64,000 nucleotides of DNA, from positions 62,001 to 126,000 of the forward strand of contig CAZEWN010000004.1 in NCBI GenBank assembly GCA_964516135.1, given 5' to 3'. This DNA comes from 34-65-8 sp964516135. GTDB taxonomy: Bacteria; Pseudomonadota; Alphaproteobacteria; Sphingomonadales; Sphingomonadaceae. The notes under the pieces are model-generated. The model did not search any database. It worked only from the letters and a program-made list of their open reading frames with translations, and was not told the DNA's origin. A program made the position numbers and the translations under genes. Positions 16,081-26,822 of this stretch are shown piece by piece (positions within the stretch are counted from its first letter, which is position 1; every line of letters begins with the position of its first letter).

Positions 16081-17650
16081 GTTCTGCCGGTTCCGTGCGG
16101 ATCAGGTAATCGAATGCGCTGAGCGCCGCCTTCGAGCCTTCGCCCATTGCGATCGCGATCTGTTTGTACGGCACGGTGGTGCAATCACCCGCAGCGTAGA
16201 TTCCGGGAACGCTGGTCGCGCCGTGGCCATCGACTTCGATCTCGCCGAATGCGTTGAGCATAATGCCGCTGTCCTCGAGCCAGCCAGTGTTGGGGACGAG
16301 GCCGATCTGCACGAACACGCCTTCCAGCTCCACCTTGTGCTCCGCTCCGCTGGCGCGGTCGGTGTAGACCAGCCCGGATACGCGGCGCCCGTCGCCCAGC
16401 ACCTCGGTCGTCTGCGCGTTGCGGATCACGGTCACATTGGGCAGCGTCTGGAGCTTGGCCTGCAGCACTTCGTCGGCGCGCAGCTTGCTGTCGAATTCCA
16501 CCAGGGTGACATGGCCGGTGATCTTGGCGAGGTCGATCGCCGCCTCCACGCCCGAATTGCCGCCGCCGATCACCGCCACGCGCTTGCCCTTGAACAGCGG
16601 ACCGTCGCAATGGGGGCAATAGGCGACCCCCTTGTTGCGGTACTCGGTTTCGCCCGGCACGCCCAACTCGCGCCAGCGCGCGCCGGTGGCCAGCACCAGC
16701 GCCCGCGCCCTGAGGCTGGCGCCGCTGGCGAACTGGACCTCGTGCAGGGCACCGGGCGCGGCCGCGGGGAGCAGCCGCACGGCGTCGAGACGGTCGAGCA
16801 CCTCGACCTCGTTCTCCGCCACCTGGCGCCGCAATTCGCCGGTCAGCTTCGGCCCTTCGGTATAGACCGTACCAGCAAGGTTCTCGATCCCGAGCGTATC
16901 GTTGAGCTGTCCGCCGAAGCGTTCCGCCGCGATGCCCGTGCGAAAGCCCTTGCGCGCGGTATAGATCGCCGCGCTCGCGCCCGCCGGGCCGCCGCCGAGC
17001 ACGAGCACCTCGAAGGGCGCGGTGTCGGCAAGCTTGACCGCCTGGCGCGCGTCGCTGCCGGTATCGAGTTTCGCCAGCACGTCCTCGACGTTCATCTTGC
17101 CATTGTAGAACGGTGCGCCGTTGAGGAATGTTGCAGGCACGGCCATCACATCGCGCGTGTCGATTTCATCCTTGAACGTGCCACCTTCGATCAGCGTGGC
17201 GCTGATGTTCGGGTTGGTCAGCGCCATCAGCGTCAGCGCCTGCACCACGTCAGGGCAGTTGTGGCACGACAGCGAGAAATACATCTCGAATTCCCGCTGC
17301 CCCTCCAGCGCGGCGATCGCGGCAAGCGTCTCTGCCTCGACCTTGGGCGGATGGCCACCGGCCCACAGCAGTGCGAGGACCAGCGAGGTAAATTCGTGCC
17401 CGAGCGGCAGTCCGGCAAAGCGGACCGCCAGCGCGTGGTTGGCGGCGCGGCGGATTTCGAAGCTGGGGCGGCGCGCGTCGGCACCATCGAAGCTGACCGA
17501 AACAAGGTCGTGCAGGCTAGCGATTTGGTCCAGCAGCGCGCGTGTTTGCACCGATTTGGCGTCATCGCTCAGCGAGGCGACAAGCTCGATCGGCTCGCGC
17601 AGATTGGCGAGATACTGGCGCAACTGGTCCTTCATCGCGGCATCGAGCAC
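16064..17650 (-). CDS. ahpF: Alkyl hydroperoxide reductase subunit F
   Basis: 528 residues from GTG 17650, which has GGAGAAACGCT before it; ATG 17635 lacks an SD. AhpF is a flavoprotein that passes electrons from NAD(P)H to AhpC. Order: N-terminal double-thioredoxin-like domain with CHNC (129-132), FAD-binding GGGPAGASAA (219 on), redox-active CPHC (345-348), and NAD-binding GGGNSG. Lies downstream of ahpC on the same strand, with a strong hairpin in the gap; convergent overlap with the Smr-domain gene. Confidence 0.97.
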   Translation of the reverse strand: MLDAAMKDQLRQYLANLREPIELVASLSDDAKSVQTRALLDQIASLHDLVSVSFDGADARRPSFEIRRAANHALAVRFAGLPLGHEFTSLVLALLWAGGHPPKVEAETLAAIAALEGQREFEMYFSLSCHNCPDVVQALTLMALTNPNISATLIEGGTFKDEIDTRDVMAVPATFLNGAPFYNGKMNVEDVLAKLDTGSDARQAVKLADTAPFEVLVLGGGPAGASAAIYTARKGFRTGIAAERFGGQLNDTLGIENLAGTVYTEGPKLTGELRRQVAENEVEVLDRLDAVRLLPAAAPGALHEVQFASGASLRARALVLATGARWRELGVPGETEYRNKGVAYCPHCDGPLFKGKRVAVIGGGNSGVEAAIDLAKITGHVTLVEFDSKLRADEVLQAKLQTLPNVTVIRNAQTTEVLGDGRRVSGLVYTDRASGAEHKVELEGVFVQIGLVPNTGWLEDSGIMLNAFGEIEVDGHGATSVPGIYAAGDCTTVPYKQIAIAMGEGSKAALSAFDYLIRTEPAELSAAA

Positions 17651-17682
17651 AGCGTTTCTCCGGCGGGGGACAAGGAAAAGTG

Positions 17683-17726
17683 AAGGCCCGGGGCGGGGGA
17701 GGGGGGGAGGGGATGCCCCGGGCCTT
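17683..17726 (-). terminator. 12-bp hairpin between ahpC and ahpF (possible attenuator or processing site)
   Basis: Perfect arms AAGGCCCGGGGC (17683-17694) and GCCCCGGGCCTT (17715-17726) flank a 20-base G-rich loop. On the transcribed minus strand there is no U-run directly after it, so it is more likely a partial terminator or RNA-stabilising hairpin that sets the ahpC:ahpF ratio than a full stop. Confidence 0.6.
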
Positions 17727-17765
17727 CGGGGCGCGCCAGTGTGTGCGGCGCGCCCGGTCGGTGGA

Positions 17766-18332
17766 TCAGATCTTGCCGACGAGGTCGAGCGATGGGGCGA
17801 GCGTTTCCTCGCCTTCCTCCCAAGCGGCGGGGCAGACCTGGCCGGGGTTGTTGCGGACGTACTGCGCGGCCTTGATCTTGCGGGTCAGTTCATTGGCGTT
17901 GCGGCCCACGCCTTCGCAGGTGATTTCCATGATCTGGATCACGCCGTCCGGATCGACCACGAAGGTCGCGCGGTCGGCCAGGCCAACGCCATCGCGCAGC
18001 ACGCCAAAATTGTTGCTCAGCACGTGATTCTGGTCGCCCAGGAACGGAAAGGTCAGCTTGCCGATCTTGTCCGAGGTGTCACTCCACGCCTTGTGGCTGA
18101 AGTGCGTGTCGGTGCTGACGGCATAGACTTCGACGCCCATCTGCTGAAGCAGCGCATACTTTTCGCCCAAGTCCTCCAGCTCGGTCGGGCAGACGAAGGT
18201 GAAGTCGGCTGGATAGAAAAAGAACACCGCCCACTTTCCGGCAACGTCGCCGTCCGTGACTTCGAAGAAATCCTTGCCCTTCTGAAATGCGGTGGCGGTG
18301 AACGGTTGGAGCGTGCTGCCAATGATACCCAT
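17766..18332 (-). CDS. ahpC: Alkyl hydroperoxide reductase subunit C (2-Cys peroxiredoxin)
   Basis: 188 residues from ATG 18332 (GAGGA SD). Reduces H2O2 and organic hydroperoxides; recycled by AhpF. Peroxidatic Cys48 in PADFTFVCPTE and resolving Cys in VCPAAW near residue 167 are both present, as is the C-terminal tail typical of the AhpC subfamily (LDLVGKI). The 135-base gap to aroC should contain its promoter; I could not identify an OxyR site with confidence. Confidence 0.97.
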   Translation of the reverse strand: MGIIGSTLQPFTATAFQKGKDFFEVTDGDVAGKWAVFFFYPADFTFVCPTELEDLGEKYALLQQMGVEVYAVSTDTHFSHKAWSDTSDKIGKLTFPFLGDQNHVLSNNFGVLRDGVGLADRATFVVDPDGVIQIMEITCEGVGRNANELTRKIKAAQYVRNNPGQVCPAAWEEGEETLAPSLDLVGKI

Positions 18333-18467
18333 GATCTTTGTGTCCTCGTATGGATGAAACCCGGGGACGAGATAGGGCGTGATGCGATGCACAAAAGCGA
18401 TATTGTGCGATTGCGAACATCGGAATTTTCAATCAATCGCGCGATACTTTCATAAAGTGCAACGAAC

Positions 18468-19538
18468 TCACGCGCCGCATTGCGCACGGTGCAACAACTT
18501 ATGGTCTGCCAGCACCATCGCCATCATTGCCGCGACCACCGGCGTACCGCGAATACCCACGCACGGGTCATGGCGGCCCTTCGTTCGCACCTGGGTATTC
18601 TCACCCGCGCGCGTGATGGAATCGACCGGCGCAAGAATCGAACTCGTGGGCTTGAACGCCACCCGGCAGACGACCGGCTGCCCGGTCGAGATGCCGCCCG
18701 CGATCCCGCCGGCATGGTTCGCGGAAAACTCCGGCCCATCATCGCTTGCGCGCATCGGATCGGCATTCTCTTCGCCGCTCAGCCGCGCCGCACCGAAGCC
18801 GTCGCCGATCTCGACGCCCTTCACCGCGTTGATCCCCATCATCGCGCTCGCCAGATCCGCGTCGAGCTTGGCATAGATTGGCGCGCCCCATCCTGCCGGT
18901 ACGCCCGTGGCGACGCATTCGACCACCGCGCCCAGGCTCGATCCGCCTTTGCGAGCTTGGTCGACCAACACTTCCCACCGCGCGGCGGCGGCCGGGTCGG
19001 GGCACCAGAACGGGTTGTTGCCGATCTCGGCGGCGTCGAAATGCTCCGGGTCGATTGCATGGCCACCGATTTCGGCGACGTAGGCCAGGATGCTCACCTC
19101 GGGGATAACCAGCCGTGCAATCGCCCCCGCCGCCACTCTTGCGGCCGTCTCGCGCGCGCTCGACCGCCCGCCGCCGCGATAATCGCGCAGGCCATATTTG
19201 GCGTCGTAGGCGTAGTCGGCATGGCCGGGGCGATAGGCCTGCGCGATTTCCGAATAGTCCTTCGATCGCTGGTCGGTGTTCTCGATCATGAGGCTGATCG
19301 GCGTGCCGGTGGTCTGGCCCTCGAACGTGCCTGACAGGATGCGGACGAGGTCCGCCTCCTGCCGCTGGGTGGTGAACTTGTTCTGCCCCGGCTTGCGCGC
19401 ATCGAGGAACGGCTGGATATCTGCCTCGCTCAGCATTAGCCCCGGCGGACACCCGTCCACCACCGCGCCCAGCGCGGGGCCGTGGCTCTCGCCCCAGGTC
19501 GTCATCCGCAAGACGCGGCCGAAGGTGTTCCAGCTCAT
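18468..19538 (-). CDS. aroC: Chorismate synthase
   Basis: 356 residues from ATG 19538 (MSWNTFGRVLRMTTWGESHG). Last step of the shikimate pathway: 5-enolpyruvylshikimate-3-phosphate to chorismate, using reduced FMN. The three signatures are visible: GESHGPALGAVVDG(x)PPG, GRSSARETAARVAAGA and DPCVGIRGTPV near the C-terminus. Divergent from ruvA with 79 bases between starts. Confidence 0.97.
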   Translation of the reverse strand: MSWNTFGRVLRMTTWGESHGPALGAVVDGCPPGLMLSEADIQPFLDARKPGQNKFTTQRQEADLVRILSGTFEGQTTGTPISLMIENTDQRSKDYSEIAQAYRPGHADYAYDAKYGLRDYRGGGRSSARETAARVAAGAIARLVIPEVSILAYVAEIGGHAIDPEHFDAAEIGNNPFWCPDPAAAARWEVLVDQARKGGSSLGAVVECVATGVPAGWGAPIYAKLDADLASAMMGINAVKGVEIGDGFGAARLSGEENADPMRASDDGPEFSANHAGGIAGGISTGQPVVCRVAFKPTSSILAPVDSITRAGENTQVRTKGRHDPCVGIRGTPVVAAMMAMVLADHKLLHRAQCGA

Positions 19539-19617
19539 GCGGCGGTTTTCTGTCCGAACTGTGGGCCGCTGTCCACAATCGCTGGACCAACCGAATCTTT
19601 GCGAGCAAGAACAAACC

Positions 19618-20217
19618 ATGATTGCTCGCCTGAAGGGACTGCTCGACGAAACCGGCGCCGACTGGGCGGTGATCGACGTCGCGGGCGTCGGTTATCTCGT
19701 CCATTGTTCGTCGAAGACGCTCGCGGCGCTCGGCGAACGGGGCGAGGCGTGCACCGTGTTCACCGACCTTCAGGTGAGCGAGAACGACATGCGGCTGTTG
19801 GGCTTCGCCGACGCGGCGGAACGCGACTGGTTCCGCCTGCTGACCCAGGTGCAGGGCGTGGGCAGCAAGGTCGCGCTGGCGATCCTCTCCGCCCTCTCGA
19901 CCGCAGAACTGCAAGGCGCCTGCGCCGGGGGCGACGCCGCGATGGTCGCCCGCGCCAACGGGGTGGGGCCGAAGCTGGCGGGCCGGATCGTCAACGAACT
20001 GCGCGACAAGGCTGGCGCGCTACCGGGTGGCGGCAGTGCGATGGCCTCCGCAATCCCGATGCGCGGTGCCAGCGCCGACGCAGCCAGCGCCCTCGAGAAC
20101 CTCGGCTTCAAACCCGCCGTCGCCGCTCAAGCCGTCGCCCGCGCCATCGAGGAACTGGGTGACGGTGCGCCTGAGGGCGACCTGATCCGCGTGGCGTTGA
20201 AGAGGGCGGCGGGGTGA
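19618..20217 (+). CDS. ruvA: Holliday junction branch migration protein RuvA
   Basis: 199 residues from ATG 19618 (MIARLKGLLDE). RuvA tetramers bind Holliday junctions and recruit RuvB. OB-fold N-terminus, two helix-hairpin-helix motifs (LLTQVQGVGSKVALAIL and RANGVGPKLAGRIVNEL) and the C-terminal RuvB-contact domain are all present. The longer ORF from 19276 runs antisense through aroC. Its stop touches the next small gene; no ruvC is seen upstream. Confidence 0.97.
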   Translation: MIARLKGLLDETGADWAVIDVAGVGYLVHCSSKTLAALGERGEACTVFTDLQVSENDMRLLGFADAAERDWFRLLTQVQGVGSKVALAILSALSTAELQGACAGGDAAMVARANGVGPKLAGRIVNELRDKAGALPGGGSAMASAIPMRGASADAASALENLGFKPAVAAQAVARAIEELGDGAPEGDLIRVALKRAAG

Positions 20218-20477
20218 TGCTGTTCGTTCGTGGCATCATGGGCAATGTGAAGATCAACCCGGCGATCAAGTATGGGGGCGGCCTGCTGCTGTTCGTCTCA
20301 ATCGTTCTCGGCGGCCTAGCCTATCAAATCATCGAACACGAAGAGGCCTTGGCGGATTGCCAACAAATGGGTGGAACGTGGATTGGCAGCACGCCCGTGG
20401 GGCTAGGTCGCTTGGCGCAAGTGCGACTGCATCAGGGCAGATGCGAGTTCAGCACTGCGCAGGCGAAGACCGAATGA
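20217..20477 (+). CDS. Small single-pass membrane protein between ruvA and ruvB
   Basis: 86 residues from ATG 20217, sharing one base with the ruvA stop (a GTG one codon earlier is also possible) and overlapping ruvB by 4 bases. One helix (about 20-40, GGLLLFVSIVLGGLAYQII) is followed by a C-terminal part with two cysteines about 27 residues apart, likely outside the cytoplasm. No known family. Being translationally sandwiched between ruvA and ruvB argues that it is a real, expressed gene; no link to recombination can be read from the sequence. Confidence 0.6.
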   Translation: MLFVRGIMGNVKINPAIKYGGGLLLFVSIVLGGLAYQIIEHEEALADCQQMGGTWIGSTPVGLGRLAQVRLHQGRCEFSTAQAKTE

Positions 20478-21505
20478 CCGAACCCGTCCCCCTCCTCACC
20501 CCCGCCCGCCAGCCGGAGGACCCCGACGCCGCGTTGCGGCCCAAGTCGCTCGCGGAGTTCGTCGGGCAGGCGGCGGCGCGGGAGAACTTGCGGGTGTTCA
20601 TCGAGGCCGCGCGCGGGCGCGGCGAGGCGATGGACCATGTGCTGTTCTTCGGGCCGCCGGGCCTTGGCAAGACCACGCTGGCGCAGATCGTGGCGAAGGA
20701 GTTGGGCGTCGGCTTTCGCGCCACATCGGGCCCGGTGATCGCCAAGGCGGGCGATCTGGCCGCGCTGCTGACTAATCTCGAACCGCACGACGTGCTGTTC
20801 ATCGACGAGATCCACCGGCTCAATCCGGTGGTCGAGGAAGTGCTCTACCCGGCGATGGAGGACCGCGCGCTCGATCTGATCATCGGCGAGGGGCCGTCGG
20901 CGCGCAGCGTGCGGATCGACCTGCCGCCGTTCACGCTGGTCGGCGCGACCACGCGGCAGGGTCTGTTGACCACCCCGCTGCGCGACCGCTTCGGCATTCC
21001 GGTGCGGCTCAATTTCTACACCCACGAGGAACTCGACCGGGTGGTGACGCGCGGGGCGGGGCTGCTCGGCCTCGCGATCGACGCCGACGGCGCGCGCGAG
21101 ATCGCTCGCCGCAGCCGCGGTACGCCGCGCGTGGCAGGCCGCCTGCTGCGCCGAGTGCGCGATTTCGCTCATGTTGCGGGAGACGGCACAGTGACGCGCA
21201 GCGTGGCCGACGCGGCGCTGACCCGGCTGGAGATCGACCGGCTCGGCCTCGACGCGATGGACCGGCGCTACCTCACCATGATCGCCACGATCTACAAGGG
21301 CGGGCCGGTGGGAGTGGAAACGCTCGCCGCCGGGCTGTCGGAACCGCGCGACACGGTCGAGGAGGTGATCGAGCCCTACCTGATCCAGCTCGGCCTGATC
21401 GCACGCACCGCGCGGGGGCGCTGTCTCAACGACGCGGGCTGGACTCATCTCGGCATGGGTCCGCCGGTGGGCTCGCAGACTGCCCTCTTCGACGATGGGA
21501 GCTGA
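20474..21505 (+). CDS. ruvB: Holliday junction branch migration ATPase RuvB
   Basis: 343 residues from ATG 20474, overlapping the preceding small gene by ATGA. AAA+ motor driving branch migration with RuvA. Walker A GPPGLGKTT, Walker B FIDEIHRL, sensor 1 GATTRQGLLT and the C-terminal winged helix (GPVGVETLAAGL) are present. Confidence 0.97.
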   Translation: MTEPVPLLTPARQPEDPDAALRPKSLAEFVGQAAARENLRVFIEAARGRGEAMDHVLFFGPPGLGKTTLAQIVAKELGVGFRATSGPVIAKAGDLAALLTNLEPHDVLFIDEIHRLNPVVEEVLYPAMEDRALDLIIGEGPSARSVRIDLPPFTLVGATTRQGLLTTPLRDRFGIPVRLNFYTHEELDRVVTRGAGLLGLAIDADGAREIARRSRGTPRVAGRLLRRVRDFAHVAGDGTVTRSVADAALTRLEIDRLGLDAMDRRYLTMIATIYKGGPVGVETLAAGLSEPRDTVEEVIEPYLIQLGLIARTARGRCLNDAGWTHLGMGPPVGSQTALFDDGS

Positions 21506-21723
21506 CGCGGCATTCGCACTCGCGCGGGGTTCGGTTCCAAAGCGGGACAAGTCAGCCGGGTCGGGCCTGGAGGGGACGAATTTGTTGGCTAACGGCCCTC
21601 GAATCTTGGTTAACGCGATTGCCGATTTAACGGGTTGGTCGCTTCTTGATGCGAACAGGTGGTGCGAAACGGGGCAATGGAGCCGCCGCTTCCGCATCGC
21701 TCGAGCAACAAGAGTGCCTGCCC

Positions 21724-22911
21724 ATGTCGGTAAAGATGGCCCTGGCGAAACTGTCCGCGACTGCCGCGGGCACTGCGCTGCTTGCTGGCGGCGCTGTTCA
21801 CGTCGCCGAACCCATGTCTACCAAGGCACCGTCCTATAAGTCGGTCAAGACCGTCAAGGCAGCTCCCCGGCCGGTCAAGGCGCGCACCGCTGCCCGGCGG
21901 CACGTGCCCGCCGCGCCACCCACACGGCGCCGCACCATCCAGCGGACTGTGGAATGCGTGCCCGCCGGCCCGGCGGTGCTTGGTGGGCCGCTTGCCTATG
22001 GCCCGGGCCCGAGCGCGGCCAGCGACCCGAATTGCCCGCCCGTCTATCAGTATGCCATGGCGGCGATCCCTTCGCCGTTGCCACTTCCCCCGCTGCCCCC
22101 GGTCAGCGGTGGCGGCGGCGGCGGTGTTACCGTGGTCGGCGGTAGCGGCGGCTTCGGCGGCGGCTTTGGCGGCGGGTTTTTCGGCGGTTTCGTAGGGAGC
22201 AGCGGGGGTTCCAGCGGTTCGGTCGTGGTCACCTCGACCTCCACCACCACGGGCGGCACCTCGACGACCACCGGCGGCACCAGCGGCATCGTGATCGACA
22301 TCGAAAACTCGACCGGCGGCAGCGGCGGTACATCCACCAGTACCTCGACCGGTGGGAGCTCGACCTCCACCGGGGGTCTTACATCCACCACCACGACGGG
22401 TGGGCTGACCTCAACCACGACCAGTTCAACCGGTGGCAGCAGCACTACCACGGGCGGCGTCTCGACATCGACCGGCGGCGTCTCGACCTCGACCGGCGGC
22501 GTAACCAGCACATCGACATCGGGTAACGTGTCGACATCCACTGGCGGGGTGACCAGCTCTTCGGGCAACGTTTCAAGTTCGTCGTCCACCAGCACTTCGT
22601 CAGGTAACGTCTCGACCTCGTCGGGCAATGTCACCAGTTCCTCGTCGACCAGCACTTCGACCGGAGGCATTTCGACCAGCACGACCAGCTCGGGCAACGT
22701 GACGAGCAGCACGAGTTCGAGTTCGTCCACCAGTTCGTCCTCGAGCACCTCGAGCAGCTCTTCGACCAGCTCTTCGACGAGCAGCTCGACATCGTCCTCG
22801 TCGGGCGGCAGCAGCGGCACGCCGGTCCCGGCCCCGCCCATGCTGATCTTGTTCGGCGTGGCGGCAGCGGCGATCCTCGGGCGCGGCAAGCTGCGACGCA
22901 AGCAGGCCTGA
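21724..22911 (+). CDS. Ser/Thr/Gly-rich secreted protein with PEP-CTERM-like sorting tail
   Basis: 395 residues from ATG 21724. The N-terminus has a signal-like hydrophobic stretch (ALAKLSATAAGTALLAGG), then a basic part with CVP and PNCPP cysteines (about 35-110), a Gly-rich part, and about 220 residues of degenerate STSTGGV, SSSSTSTS and TTTGG repeats. It ends in PVPAPPMLILFG, a hydrophobic helix and a basic tail GKLRRKQA. This tripartite end matches PEP-CTERM-type signals (Pro-rich motif, helix, Arg cluster) that are cut by an exosortase. Thr/Ser-rich regions of such proteins are often glycosylated. No exosortase gene is in the window. A strong terminator follows. Confidence 0.7.
   Translation: MSVKMALAKLSATAAGTALLAGGAVHVAEPMSTKAPSYKSVKTVKAAPRPVKARTAARRHVPAAPPTRRRTIQRTVECVPAGPAVLGGPLAYGPGPSAASDPNCPPVYQYAMAAIPSPLPLPPLPPVSGGGGGGVTVVGGSGGFGGGFGGGFFGGFVGSSGGSSGSVVVTSTSTTTGGTSTTTGGTSGIVIDIENSTGGSGGTSTSTSTGGSSTSTGGLTSTTTTGGLTSTTTSSTGGSSTTTGGVSTSTGGVSTSTGGVTSTSTSGNVSTSTGGVTSSSGNVSSSSSTSTSSGNVSTSSGNVTSSSSTSTSTGGISTSTTSSGNVTSSTSSSSSTSSSSSTSSSSSTSSSTSSSTSSSSGGSSGTPVPAPPMLILFGVAAAAILGRGKLRRKQA
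22200..22800 (+). repeat. Degenerate Ser/Thr/Gly codon repeats
   Basis: Low-complexity tandem array inside the PEP-CTERM-like gene: imperfect units such as TCGACCTCGACCGGCGGCGT, then AGCTCGTCGACC-type units, encoding STSTGG, SSSTS and SGNVS. Unit length drifts, so it looks like slippage-born repeat expansion. Confidence 0.75.
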
Positions 22912-22933
22912 GCCGCGCGGCACGCGCAAACGG

Positions 22934-22967
22934 AAAAGGGCGGCTCCCTTGCGGGGGCCGCCCTTTT
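22934..22967. terminator. Bidirectional terminator between the S/T-rich gene and acnA
   Basis: AAAAGGGCGGCTCCC and GGGGGCCGCCCTTTT form a stem of about 11 pairs with a TTGC loop. A-tract on the left and T-tract on the right make it active for both convergent genes. Confidence 0.85.
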
Positions 22968-22990
22968 GCTTTGTCAGGGATGCGCCGCGA

Positions 22991-25663
<2,673 letters not shown>

Positions 25664-25792
25664 GCAGTGTGCATCCTTTCGTGCGAACTCGATTGGAAGA
25701 CTGCGCCCGGGTGCCCCCTTCGGCGCATTGCCTTTGGCGCGGCCCTGCTCTTTCGCGGGCGCAAAATCAAGGGTTGGGCCGCGCGCTACCGG

Positions 25793-26686
25793 TCAGACCA
25801 TGACCTGTTCCGGCCGCCTGCGCGCCGCGATCCAGCACCCGCCCACGATCAGCGCCGTGCCCGTCAGCGTCGCCGGGGTCACAGCCTCGCGGAAGAACAG
25901 CCACCCGAACAGGACCGCCCACAGGAAGCCGCTGTATTCCATCGGCACCAGCACCTGCGCTTCGGCCCGGGCATAGGCCCAGGCGAGCGAAATCGCGCCG
26001 CACACGGTCAGGAACGCGGCGGCGGCAATGTTCGTGGTGGTGGGGCCATCGGGCAAGGTCAGCAGGAACGGCGCCGCCAGCCCCAACACCAGCGCGCTCA
26101 TCCCACTGTGAAAGCTGGCGATTTCCAGCGGTCCGGCGAGCTGCGCCTGTTGCCGCGCGAGGACCAGGTTGTAGGCATAGAGCACCGCCGAAAACAGGAT
26201 TGCACCCAGGCCAAGCGCGGCATCGTCGGACATTGCCTGGCTGCCGATCCGCCCGCCGACGATCACCAGTGTGCCGATCAGGCCCAACACGGCGGCAACG
26301 ATCGCCTTGCGCTCGATCCGCTCGCCCAGGATCAGCGCGGCAAGATAGAGCGAGATGACCGGGGCGACGAACGAAATGGCGATCGTCTCGGCCAAGGGCA
26401 GCTTGGTGATGGCGTAGAAGAATGTCAGTGCCATGAAGGTGGTCACCAGCCCGCGCCTGACATGCACCTTGAGCACGCGCGGTCGTGGCCAGCGCCCGCC
26501 ACGCGCGAGCCAGATCGGCACCACCATCACGGCACCCATCGCGGAACGAAGCACCGCCGCACTGTAGGCGCCGACGGCCAGCGCGGCCTCTTTCATGAAG
26601 GCGTCCATCAAAGACAGGAAGCCAACGCCGAGCAGCGCCATAGCAATCGGCATGAGGCGGTGTTCGGCAGCCATCCGTCGCCCCAT
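25793..26686 (-). CDS. EamA/DMT-family transporter
   Basis: 297 residues from ATG 26686 (ATG 26674 is equally likely). Ten hydrophobic helices arranged as two EamA repeats (about 10-140 and 155-290), the drug/metabolite transporter fold; the substrate cannot be told. Motifs include FVAPVISLYLAALILGERI in the first repeat and the matching PMEYSGFLWAVLFGWLFF in the second. The longer ORF to 27049 is rejected because it reads antisense through the signal peptide of the neighbouring gene. Confidence 0.85.
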   Translation of the reverse strand: MGRRMAAEHRLMPIAMALLGVGFLSLMDAFMKEAALAVGAYSAAVLRSAMGAVMVVPIWLARGGRWPRPRVLKVHVRRGLVTTFMALTFFYAITKLPLAETIAISFVAPVISLYLAALILGERIERKAIVAAVLGLIGTLVIVGGRIGSQAMSDDAALGLGAILFSAVLYAYNLVLARQQAQLAGPLEIASFHSGMSALVLGLAAPFLLTLPDGPTTTNIAAAAFLTVCGAISLAWAYARAEAQVLVPMEYSGFLWAVLFGWLFFREAVTPATLTGTALIVGGCWIAARRRPEQVMV

Positions 26687-26822
26687 ATGCGCCGCCGTGC
26701 CACGCGTCACGCAATTCACCGCGCAGTCAGGCGCGATGCTTGAAGGGGCGGGCGAATTCGGGCAGATTCCGGCGGCTTGCAGCAGACTTCGCTGGCGATC
26801 GGCCCGCGCGCAGGGGTAGAAA

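Noticed and set aside
18333..18467. OxyR-binding site upstream of ahpC
   Set aside because: Scattered GAT/ATC elements are present but no convincing spaced OxyR tetramer could be lined up by eye.
22200..22800. CRISPR-like repeats
   Set aside because: The repeats are codon-sized, in frame and encode Ser/Thr/Gly; there are no unique spacers of constant length.
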